A DNA stretch of 64,000 nt from Limibacterium fermenti (GTDB lineage: Bacteria; Bacteroidota; Bacteroidia; Bacteroidales; Dysgonomonadaceae): the NCBI RefSeq assembly GCF_041902845.1, contig NZ_CP159486.1, positions 992,001 to 1,056,000 on the forward strand, given 5' to 3'. The position numbers and the translations under genes are program-made. Shown here piece by piece: positions 1-7,381 of the stretch. The notes under the pieces were generated by a model. It was not told the DNA's origin. It ran no database searches and was given only the letters and a program-made list of their open reading frames with translations. Positions within the stretch are counted from its first letter, which is position 1. Each line of letters starts with the position of its first letter.

Positions 1-2886
1 TTTTGAGTTAACATAAGCCGCTACTTCTGCTTCATTCTGAAAAATGCCATTGGTACGATATCCCCAAAAATATCCGATAGGGAATCCTTCTTCGGCTCTA
101 TATATCTCGCTGGTAAGGTCGGCTAAGACATTCGGTAGGCCATGAATAATTTTTTCATGATTTGCAATTCTTGTCACTTTATTTTTATTTTGTGATAAGT
201 TTGCACTTACTTGATAATTAAAATCATTTATATTGCTTTTCCAATTAAGGGCAACTTCAAAACCTCTGTTTCGGACGTCTCCGCCATTAATATATGGCGC
301 TCCAGTACCATAACTTGCAAGTGTCGGCGCGGCAACCAGCCAATTTTTTGTCATTTTATCATACCAATCAAAATTAAGAGCTAATTTATCGTTAAATAGG
401 TATGAGTCGAAACCAATGTTCAATTGTTCGGAAGTTTCCCATGTTACATCAGGATTAGGAAGAATATTTGGATATGCTCCAATTAATTTTTCTTTTTTAT
501 CGATTCCATAATAGTCTGCACCAGTTAAACTAATAGTCGACAGATATTGGAAAGGTGATATGTTCTGATTACCGTTTTGCCCCCAACTTGCCCGGAGTTT
601 AAAAAAAGAAATGGTCTTTTCCAGCTCTTTCCAAAATGATTCGTTTGAGATGACCCATCCGGTGGCAATTGAAGGGAAATATCCCCAGCGTTTTCCTTGG
701 GCAAATTTTGAAGAACCGTCGGCTCTCATTACAACAGTGAGCAAATACTTTTCAAAATAGTCATAATTGATCCTTCCGAAATAGGATAACAATTTATTAT
801 CTCCCCACGGATAACTTCCCAGTTTTGTTTTGGCGGGATCGATTAATTTTGAATTATCGAGCCAAGCATGTTCAAGATCATTGAAAACGCTGTTGATATT
901 TGTTCCATTAAGAGTTTCACCTATATTACTTTTTTGAATGGTATTCCCTGCCAATATATCGAATTTGTGTCCGGTTTCTCCGATTTTTAAGAAATAATTA
1001 ATTGTATTCTCAAAATTATATCCTAACCCTTTAGACATATTATGGGTTGTGGTGCTATTTTCGCTGAAATGACGTTCACTAAGGTTGTATTTTGGAGTAT
1101 AACTTCTATAGGAATTGTCTGAAAAATCGTACCCGAAAGTACTTCGAATCGTAAGATTTTTAATGGGTTGTAAATCAATATGAATATTTCCGATTAACTT
1201 GTGGCTTACAGACGTATTATTTCCATGAGTGTATACCATGATTGCAACAGGGTTAGGCACACGTATATCCCATGGTATAGCAAAATGATACTCACCTTTT
1301 TCATCAAAAACAGGCATAAAAGGTGAAGCGCATAATGTGTTGCGGATAGAATTGGAGTACATGCCTCCGGTTGCAATTCCCGATCTGTCGATATAACTGT
1401 ACGACAGATTTTCACCTATTTTTAGGATAGCTCGATCTTTATTTTCAATAATTTTGTATTCGGTATTCAACCTGAAATTATATCTATCGTAGGTAGAGGC
1501 TACAGGTTTTCCAAGTATTCCATTTTGGGAAGTAACTGAAAATCCCATTGAATAGCGAGATTTATCCGTGCCTCCGTTGATACTTAAAGCATGATTCTGT
1601 ATTGGCGCATTTTTCTCCAGTATTTCATGAAACCAGTCTGTTCCTTTATTTTTCCCACTCTCTATTTCGGTCCAATTGGGCACTAACGATTTAAGGTCGT
1701 ACGGTTCTAGACCATCGTTAAGTCTGGCTTCATTCATCATTGTCGCATATTCCTGAGCATTTAGGGTCGGTAGTTTTTTATAAAGGTTTTGCACTCCGTA
1801 ATATCCGTCATACGAAATTGTGGGCTTTGATTCGTAATTACCTGTTTTTGTGGTGACGAGTATTACTCCGTTTGCCGCACGAGAACCATAGATTGCTGAA
1901 GAGGCTGCATCTTTTAAAATATCAACTGATTCGATATCAGATGGATTTAAATAATCAATATTACTTACAGGTACACCATCCACAATGAATAGAGGAGACG
2001 CATCACCGGTTGTTCCTAATCCTCGAATATTTATTCTGAAATCAGAACCGGGCTGTCCTGAAGTTTTTATTATTTGTAATCCGGTTGTACTTGACTTTAA
2101 GGCATCAATCACAGATATTGGATTTTGTTTACTGATCTGTTCTGAACCGACTTGCGATGTAGCCCCTGTAACTAATTTTTTCTTTAACATTCCATATCCG
2201 ATGACAACTACTTCTTCTAAATTTTTAAGGTCTTCTTGCAAAACAATATCGAAAGATGTTTTTCCTATTGTGGAGATATCTTGTGACACGCATCCGATGA
2301 AGGAAATGCGTATCACGGCATCTTCATTGACACTTAAATGAAAATTGCCATTTATATCCGTAACTGTTCCGTTCGAAGATGTTTCAACTTCTATGATGTT
2401 TGCGCCGATAATCGATTCTCCGTTTGTATCTACTACTTTTCCCGTAATTTGCTTCTTTTCTTGTTGGGCTAGCAATTCGGTAACGATTTCTTCGACTTCT
2501 TTGGGAGTAGCCTTCGCTTCATCTCGATAGATTACTACTTGTTTCCCTAATATTCTGTATGCAAGCTCTGTTTTTGTCAGGATATTATCCAAAACTTCTT
2601 CGATATTTTTGGAGTTGGTCGTAAGGTCAATTTTTTTGTTGATCATCTGTTTGGCATTACCGGCAAAAATAAACCTATAGTCGCTTTTCTTTTCCAACTC
2701 TTCACAAACTTTCTTGATGGAAGTCGACTTCATGTGCAGCGTAAAGGCTGCTTCTTGTGAATAACTATTGGCAGCCTGTGAAAACAGGATACTGAAAAAC
2801 AGTAAAAATAAAGTTATTCTCATGATTTTTAAAGCATGTTTGAAATTATTGAGGGTTTTTGTCCCGTCAATAGCGTATTTATTCAT
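1..2886 (-). CDS. SusC/RagA-family TonB-linked outer membrane protein with STN domain (3' part outside window)
   Basis: The frame is open from an ATG at 2886 down to base 1, giving 962 codons; the C-terminal barrel end lies outside the window. A second in-frame ATG at 2823 begins a classical signal peptide (MRITLFLLFFSILFSQAA), so either start is possible. After the signal comes an STN (secretin/TonB N-terminal) domain at about residues 45-100. It is followed by a carboxypeptidase-regulatory-like beta-sandwich (QITGKVVDTNGESIIGANI), a TonB-box-like stretch (EEVVVIGYG), and a plug domain with LFIVDGVPV and GSRAANGVILVTTK. This is the arrangement of SusC-type glycan or peptide importers that also signal to a FecR anti-sigma factor. 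The FecR and ECF sigma genes lie directly upstream on the same strand. The substrate is unknown, and a SusD partner would be further left. Confidence 0.95.
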   Translation of the reverse strand, partial: MNKYAIDGTKTLNNFKHALKIMRITLFLLFFSILFSQAANSYSQEAAFTLHMKSTSIKKVCEELEKKSDYRFIFAGNAKQMINKKIDLTTNSKNIEEVLDNILTKTELAYRILGKQVVIYRDEAKATPKEVEEIVTELLAQQEKKQITGKVVDTNGESIIGANIIEVETSSNGTVTDINGNFHLSVNEDAVIRISFIGCVSQDISTIGKTSFDIVLQEDLKNLEEVVVIGYGMLKKKLVTGATSQVGSEQISKQNPISVIDALKSSTTGLQIIKTSGQPGSDFRINIRGLGTTGDASPLFIVDGVPVSNIDYLNPSDIESVDILKDAASSAIYGSRAANGVILVTTKTGNYESKPTISYDGYYGVQNLYKKLPTLNAQEYATMMNEARLNDGLEPYDLKSLVPNWTEIESGKNKGTDWFHEILEKNAPIQNHALSINGGTDKSRYSMGFSVTSQNGILGKPVASTYDRYNFRLNTEYKIIENKDRAILKIGENLSYSYIDRSGIATGGMYSNSIRNTLCASPFMPVFDEKGEYHFAIPWDIRVPNPVAIMVYTHGNNTSVSHKLIGNIHIDLQPIKNLTIRSTFGYDFSDNSYRSYTPKYNLSERHFSENSTTTHNMSKGLGYNFENTINYFLKIGETGHKFDILAGNTIQKSNIGETLNGTNINSVFNDLEHAWLDNSKLIDPAKTKLGSYPWGDNKLLSYFGRINYDYFEKYLLTVVMRADGSSKFAQGKRWGYFPSIATGWVISNESFWKELEKTISFFKLRASWGQNGNQNISPFQYLSTISLTGADYYGIDKKEKLIGAYPNILPNPDVTWETSEQLNIGFDSYLFNDKLALNFDWYDKMTKNWLVAAPTLASYGTGAPYINGGDVRNRGFEVALNWKSNINDFNYQVSANLSQNKNKVTRIANHEKIIHGLPNVLADLTSEIYRAEEGFPIGYFWGYRTNGIFQNEAEVAAYVNSK

Positions 2887-3019
2887 ATATTTGTACGATT
2901 TTAATTATTAATAGATTGATGTAATTAGAATTAACCTGCCGGATGATATTGCCGTATCCTCCGGCTTTTTTGCATATTTTTTTTCATTTCTCCATAGGCA
3001 TCCTTGTTTTAAAACGGAT

Positions 3020-4204
3020 TTATTTTTTATAGATATATATTTGCGTATCTTCTTTTTTGTAGGTAGTCGATGAAATCAGCGCAAGGGTGGTCATGACATT
3101 GTCCAAATTGTCGGAGAGAATGATCTTCCCCGTACAGGTGAGCCCTTGGAAAGATACTTCTTCATCAAAATTGAACGAAAGGTTATAGTATCTTTCGATT
3201 TGTTTCAGCGCCTCGATTACAGGCGTGTCTTCAAAAGTCAGATATCCGTTTTTCCAACTGATAAAAGGTGTTACATCTACTTTTTTAGTTTGAAAAACGC
3301 CGCTCTCTGAATAGAGGGCTTGTTCGCTCGGCGAGAGGAATATTTCCGGTTTATTCTCCGATTGCAGGCTGACGCTCCCTTGCACTAACACAACCGAAAG
3401 CTGCGAATTGGGATAGGCCGTTACATTGAATTGGGTGCCGTATACTTTTACATCGAAACCGGAAGCGTGTACGCGGAAAGGCTTTTGTGTGTCGTGCGCC
3501 ACCTCTATATATATTTCTCCTGAGAGATATACGTCGCGCGTTTTTCCGGAAAAATCAGATGGAAACTCTAAGGATGATCCCGAATTAAGCCATACTTGCG
3601 TTCCGTCAGGAAGGACGATTTTCGACCGTTTGCCGTATGGGACAATCAGTTTGTTCATCGTATTCTGTGTGATGGCTATTTTTTCTTCCGTATTATCGCC
3701 GGCCTTTATTTGAGCGGTTCGTTCGTTATCGATTTCAATATCGACATTCTCCTGGAAAGAGGCTGTTTTTCCTCCTGTGATGAAAAGAATGTCTTTCGAC
3801 TCCAATTCGCTCCCCACGATATATCCGGCGGAGATGTTTTCGTTATCTCTAAGCCAATCGGTGCTTTTTTGGATATACAGGAGTGATAAAACGAGAGCCG
3901 CCGCACAAGCTGCTGCCGCATAAGTGAAACGGCGCAGGGTTTGTCGTCTTGCATAACGGGCCAGCGAGTGCTCCAGACGCCGGATGGCTTCCTGCTTCTT
4001 TTCTTCCGGCAGTTTGTAAGATGATAGGTTGATATGACGGAAATGCTCTTCAGCCAATTCGAAATTTTTGCGTTCGTCGGGAAATTTCTCCAAGAAATCC
4101 TCCCAATACGCACGTAATTCGTCGTTCGGGAAAAGCTTCCATTGAATGAATTTTTCATCCTTCAGAAACCGGATAAAATCGTTATGCTCTCTCTGTAACC
4201 GCAT
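3020..4204 (-). CDS. FecR-family anti-sigma factor
   Basis: A 394-residue inner-membrane anti-sigma regulator. The N-terminal cytoplasmic part (about 1-90) would hold the ECF sigma factor. A hydrophobic segment at about 92-110 (AAAACAAALVLSLLYI) crosses the inner membrane. The periplasmic FecR domain follows with the typical stretch VPYGKRSKIVLPDGTQVWLN (about 187-206) and GEIYIEVAHD. The C-terminal DUF4974/STN-like segment (LTFEDTPVIEALKQIERYYN) is expected to contact the STN domain of the SusC transducer, whose start lies 134 bp downstream. FecR proteins of Bacteroidales PULs act with a cognate ECF sigma factor, here the gene at 5131-5679. A toxin-antitoxin module interrupts the usual sigma/anti-sigma adjacency. 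Confidence 0.95.
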   Translation of the reverse strand: MRLQREHNDFIRFLKDEKFIQWKLFPNDELRAYWEDFLEKFPDERKNFELAEEHFRHINLSSYKLPEEKKQEAIRRLEHSLARYARRQTLRRFTYAAAACAAALVLSLLYIQKSTDWLRDNENISAGYIVGSELESKDILFITGGKTASFQENVDIEIDNERTAQIKAGDNTEEKIAITQNTMNKLIVPYGKRSKIVLPDGTQVWLNSGSSLEFPSDFSGKTRDVYLSGEIYIEVAHDTQKPFRVHASGFDVKVYGTQFNVTAYPNSQLSVVLVQGSVSLQSENKPEIFLSPSEQALYSESGVFQTKKVDVTPFISWKNGYLTFEDTPVIEALKQIERYYNLSFNFDEEVSFQGLTCTGKIILSDNLDNVMTTLALISSTTYKKEDTQIYIYKK

Positions 4205-4341
4205 GGTTGTTTTTCGTTATTGAAAAAGTTTTTTTATCTTTTTACAACGTGCTTTTATTATATAGACGAAGATGATGATGAAACATCATCGTTTCTCATA
4301 ATAAAAATGAAGTTTTTAACATGAAGGGCGTGTTCTTGGCA

Positions 4342-4512
4342 TCAATCCTGTTTTTCTAGCCATCGAGTCATTTTTTCCATTACGATGTCGTTGGGCTGGG
4401 AATTTCCATTTTCAATATCCTTCCGTCCGGATTCGATTGACTGTTTTTGGGCTATATTCAACTGATACAGCTCTTGCTCGGCGCTATCAAATATTGTTTG
4501 TAAGGCTTTCAA
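4342..4512 (-). pseudogene. Possible truncated antitoxin-like fragment
   Basis: Between the toxin gene and fecR a 56-codon frame runs from a TTG at 4512 to a TGA at 4342. It has no ATG, and in the same frame a stop lies shortly upstream inside the toxin gene's 3' end. Its product (ending with the motifs QSIESGRKDIENG and EKMTRWLEKQD) looks like the C-terminal tail of small antitoxins, in which an I-E-x-G-x-x-x-I pattern precedes a short helix. It may be the remnant of a second antitoxin or a short real gene using TTG. The rest of 4205-4522 shows nothing recognisable. Confidence 0.35.
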
Positions 4513-4522
4513 AAAACTCGTA

Positions 4523-4837
4523 TTATAAATTTTTAATCAAATTCGCGGCAATAATCCGGTGAATGTAGACAATACCTCCGTGGACAGTATAGATAATTGC
4601 CATCTTCTTGTAGTTTATACGGCGGACATTTGCCCCGAAACGCAAGAATGAAGTTCCTGTTTGTATTGAATAACTTTCCGGCATGTTATTCAAAGTTCTC
4701 AGGATATTAAAGATGTCTTCATAGTGGCGTAATGCGGTTAATGGCGCTTTGTATTTGTAAGTGGACATAATATAATCGATGTAGTCTTGTAAATCGGCTT
4801 CGGCTTCTTGTGATAAGACTACATTATAGTCATTCAT
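4523..4837 (-). CDS. RelE/ParE-superfamily toxin
   Basis: A 104-residue protein of the RelE/ParE toxin fold: an N-terminal helical hairpin (LSQEAEADLQDYIDYI) followed by a beta-sheet with the basic stretch LRFGANVRRINYKKMAIIYT and a C-terminal IHRII strand. These toxins cleave ribosome-bound mRNA (RelE) or poison gyrase (ParE); the sequence does not decide which. The ATG at 4837 overlaps the antitoxin stop by one base (TAATG), so the two genes are translationally coupled. The pair lies between an ECF sigma gene and its fecR partner, an odd place for an addiction module. Confidence 0.85.
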   Translation of the reverse strand: MNDYNVVLSQEAEADLQDYIDYIMSTYKYKAPLTALRHYEDIFNILRTLNNMPESYSIQTGTSFLRFGANVRRINYKKMAIIYTVHGGIVYIHRIIAANLIKNL

Positions 4838-5049
4838 TACAGATTTGATTTTAATTGCCGCATGTCTACACCATAGTGTTTACTTAACTTGTCCAAGCCC
4901 TTTTCGTAAACTTCTTCCAGCGGATAAGTTTTACTTACCGGAGAAGGATACTCCAGCTTTACGGCTCTTTTATTTTGTAGTTCGCGTACGATTTTGCGTC
5001 CCGATGGCCGGGATATGTCTATAGTGGCGATTACTTTATTATTGTCCAT
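4837..5049 (-). CDS. Antitoxin of the RelE/ParE-type pair
   Basis: A 70-residue protein encoded immediately before the toxin and overlapping it by one base. The N-terminal half (IATIDISRPSGRKIVRELQN) resembles the DNA-binding or dimerisation part of small antitoxins. The C-terminal half (LEEVYEKGLDKLSKHYGVD) is a charged helix that could wrap the toxin. I assign it as antitoxin from its size, order and overlap with a recognisable RelE/ParE toxin; the exact antitoxin family is not certain. Such proteins usually repress their own promoter, which would lie in the AT-rich stretch 5050-5130. Confidence 0.75.
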   Translation of the reverse strand: MDNNKVIATIDISRPSGRKIVRELQNKRAVKLEYPSPVSKTYPLEEVYEKGLDKLSKHYGVDMRQLKSNL

Positions 5050-5130
5050 ATAATTGTTTTTAGCTAAGTCGACATGACAAAAATACGAATAAATTGCTAA
5101 TTCCGGATAGTAAAAATGAGGAAAATAAAA

Positions 5131-5679
5131 TTATCGAATCATCATCAATAATGTAACGAGTGGTAGGGCGGATTTCTTTAATTTAAAAAGAGATTTACTC
5201 ATCAGATTCCGCGAGGCGGCGACGGAGATGTGCATGATCTCTGAAATTTCTTCGTAACGGTATTCCTGCACGTACCTTAAGTACATGATTTCGCGTTCGC
5301 GATTGGTCAGTATACTCAATACCTTTTCTACTTTTTGACGTACTTCTTCCGCATCCTCCCTGTCGATTAGTTCGTCTTCGACGGAAACTTCCAAACGGAA
5401 GGAAACGTTTTCATCGAGGTTTTCCTCCAACGATAGTATACCGGTATATTCTTTGTTTGTACGTTGCAAATCGATAAGCCGGTTGCGTAACGATCGGAAG
5501 AGATAGAATTTGATATTGGATATTTCGTCGAGCGAGGCGTGCTTGGTGCATAATTTGTAAAACACGTCATGGATAGCATCCATCGCGGTTTCTTCATCGA
5601 AACCTAAATGTATGGCATACGAATAAAGAGAATCTAAATATTCGTTATACGTGGAGGCTATGTTGGAAAAACGTATCAT
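5131..5679 (-). CDS. ECF-type RNA polymerase sigma factor
   Basis: A 182-residue sigma-70 family protein with only regions 2 and 4. Region 2 covers about 10-80 (HLGFDEETAMDAIHDVFYKL and IKFYLFRSLRNRLIDLQR). Region 4 covers about 115-170 (LTNREREIMYLRYVQEYRYE followed by EISEIMHISVAASRNLMSKS), with its helix-turn-helix. ECF factors of this Bacteroidales group pair with a FecR anti-sigma factor and a SusC transducer, and both follow on the same strand. A promoter -7 element (TAACTTTG) lies about 36 bp upstream. An IS110 element has inserted just beyond that promoter, so any longer upstream control has probably been cut off. Confidence 0.95.
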   Translation of the reverse strand: MIRFSNIASTYNEYLDSLYSYAIHLGFDEETAMDAIHDVFYKLCTKHASLDEISNIKFYLFRSLRNRLIDLQRTNKEYTGILSLEENLDENVSFRLEVSVEDELIDREDAEEVRQKVEKVLSILTNREREIMYLRYVQEYRYEEISEIMHISVAASRNLMSKSLFKLKKSALPLVTLLMMIR

Positions 5680-5714
5680 TGCATTTTTTAGGGACTTGAC
5701 CGATTAATGTCTTG

Positions 5715-5722
5715 CAAAGTTA
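5715..5722 (-). promoter_or_regulatory. Bacteroidota -7 element for the ECF sigma gene
   Basis: On the minus strand this reads TAACTTTG, an exact match to the Bacteroidota -7 consensus TAnnTTTG, 36 bp before the sigma ATG. No convincing -33 TTTG is seen 19-20 bp upstream; that position falls near the presumed left edge of the IS110 element. Confidence 0.5.
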
Positions 5723-5749
5723 GGATTTTCTCTGAAAATGAGAAATAAT

Positions 5750-5934
5750 TAATAACTTGCGAAGCCCTATCAAGCAAGTAAACCACAAGTTATCTTGGAT
5801 ACGACTCCAATGCAAAGTACGGTTCCGGTTTGCTCGTAATGAAATACTTGGTTCCAATGAGACCTTATAGAAGATTATCATTGTTTAAAGCATCCGGGCT
5901 TGATGAGGCTTTTATTTATTCACAAGTTAAAACT
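5750..5934 (+). ncRNA. Candidate IS110 bridge RNA in the element's left end
   Basis: About 190 bp of DNA between the sigma-gene promoter and the transposase ATG has no convincing gene of its own. IS110-group elements transcribe a structured bridge RNA of roughly this size from the left-end non-coding region; its loops pair with target and donor DNA. Short complementary segments are visible (for example AAGCATCC...GGGCTTGATGAGGCTTT near 5886-5915). The right-end non-coding DNA is short (under about 55 bp), which favours the IS110 arrangement over the IS1111 arrangement. This is inference from position and length; no fold was computed. Confidence 0.4.
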
Positions 5935-7299
5935 ATGGCAAAGAAAGCGAAAAAAATCAAGACAGGCAAGGGATTGAAATTGGAAATCGTGAATCCCAAT
6001 TCGGCGGGTATCGATGTTTCTTCCACCGAAATGCAAGTATGTGTCCCGGAAGACCGGGATGGGGAAAACAACCGCCGCTTCGGCACGTTTACGCAAGATT
6101 TACACCTTATATCGGATTGGCTTAAAGCCTGTGGCATTGAAACCGTCGCCATGGAATCCACGGGGGTGTATTGGGTCCAACTCTACATGATACTGGAATC
6201 GGAGGGATTTGACGTGTTGCTGGTCAACGCCAAGGCCATCAAAAATATCAGCGAGAAGAAGACCGACCGGGTAGATGCCGAAACCATCATGGTCTTGCAT
6301 AGTTACGGGCTTCTGAGAGCCAGTTTCCAACCCCAGAACCATGCCCGGCGCATCCGCAATGTATCGCGCCACCGTGACGGGTTGTTGAAAGCTTCTTCGC
6401 GGGAAGTGCTCCACATGCAAAAGGCCATGGAATTGATGAACATCAAATTGGGCAATGTCATCAGCGATATTTTGGGAAAATCGGGACAGGAGATTATTCG
6501 CGCCATTCTGGCCGGGGAACGCGATGCCCGAAAACTATCGGCTTTGGCCGATCCCCGATGCAAATCTCCCAAAGAAACCATCGCCAAATCCCTGCAGGCC
6601 AATTGGGACGAAGACCTGCTGTTCATGCTCAAACAAAGCTATGAACTGTATGTATATTACCAAAACCTGATGAAGGATTGTGACAAGCAGATAGAGGGCA
6701 TCCTGCAGGAGTATCTCAAAGACGTTAAGCCCGAAGAAACTTCCAAGCCGGAGCAAAGGGCGAAAAAAGCAAAAGCTCAAAAGAATGCCGTCACGATAGA
6801 TATCGAAAAGCACGCGATCCGATTATGGGGTGTCAACGCGATGCGCATACCGGGTGTCAGTGAAGCGGCCCTGTTGCGGTTGGCCGGTGAGCTGGGACAC
6901 GATTTTACCGATAAGTTTGACTCATACAAACAGTTTTGTTGTTGGTGTAACCTCACACCCAACAACAAAATATCGGGTGGAAAACTCCAGTCCAGCAAAA
7001 TTCCAAAGCGCAAGAATCCTGTTGGACAAATCCTGCGTTCTTCGGCAAACTCCCTGAAAACAAGTAAAACGCCCTTAGGATATTACTTCCGGCGTATACA
7101 GGCAAAAAGCGGTTACTTGCCGGCTATTATCGCTACTGCGAACAAATTGGGAAGAATACTCTATACAATGGTTAAATACAAGGTCGAGTTTGATGACTCT
7201 TTTACCCAAACCAGCGAAACCGAGATACTTAGAAGAAAATTGATTAAGACCCAAAGAACCCTCGAAAAACTTCAAAATCAAATCAAAGAATGCGGATGA
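5935..7299 (+). CDS. IS110-family transposase (DEDD recombinase)
   Basis: A 454-residue recombinase from the ATG at 5935. The frame stays open to 5830, but the upstream part has no family resemblance and lies where the bridge RNA would be. The N-terminal RuvC-like domain shows the acidic set D27 (AGIDVSS), E74 (AMESTGVYW), D111 and D114 (KTDRVDAE). A coiled, variable middle (about 130-300) is followed by the C-terminal Transposase_20 domain: IPGVSEAALLRLAGELG, then CNLTPNNKISGGK with the likely catalytic serine, then ANKLGRILYTMVKYK. It catalyses insertion and excision guided by an element-encoded RNA. All expected motifs are present, so the gene looks intact. Confidence 0.93.
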   Translation: MAKKAKKIKTGKGLKLEIVNPNSAGIDVSSTEMQVCVPEDRDGENNRRFGTFTQDLHLISDWLKACGIETVAMESTGVYWVQLYMILESEGFDVLLVNAKAIKNISEKKTDRVDAETIMVLHSYGLLRASFQPQNHARRIRNVSRHRDGLLKASSREVLHMQKAMELMNIKLGNVISDILGKSGQEIIRAILAGERDARKLSALADPRCKSPKETIAKSLQANWDEDLLFMLKQSYELYVYYQNLMKDCDKQIEGILQEYLKDVKPEETSKPEQRAKKAKAQKNAVTIDIEKHAIRLWGVNAMRIPGVSEAALLRLAGELGHDFTDKFDSYKQFCCWCNLTPNNKISGGKLQSSKIPKRKNPVGQILRSSANSLKTSKTPLGYYFRRIQAKSGYLPAIIATANKLGRILYTMVKYKVEFDDSFTQTSETEILRRKLIKTQRTLEKLQNQIKECG

Positions 7300-7353
7300 G
7301 ATGGTTTGTTATATAGAAGATATTAAAAATAGGAATATGCGGGTTATTTTTCT

Positions 7354-7361
7354 TATTTTTG
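7354..7361 (+). promoter_or_regulatory. -7 element for the AddB-like gene
   Basis: TATTTTTG matches TAnnTTTG and lies 21 bp before the ATG at 7382, implying a very short leader. No clear -33 partner is seen. Confidence 0.4.
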
Positions 7362-7381
7362 TGTCTTGAACAAAACGAATC

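Larger units (their letters stand above)
5740..7345 (+). mobile_element. IS110-family insertion sequence (ends approximate)
   Basis: The element consists of one DEDD transposase gene plus left-end non-coding DNA. IS110 elements normally lack terminal inverted repeats and target duplications, so the edges cannot be read directly. The limits given are bounded by the ECF sigma promoter on the left and by the promoter of the next gene (TATTTTTG at 7354) on the right. Confidence 0.75.

Noticed and set aside
5830..5934. N-terminal extension of the IS110 transposase frame
   Set aside because: The 35 extra residues have no family resemblance, and the region is where the bridge RNA is expected; the ATG at 5935 starts the recognisable protein.
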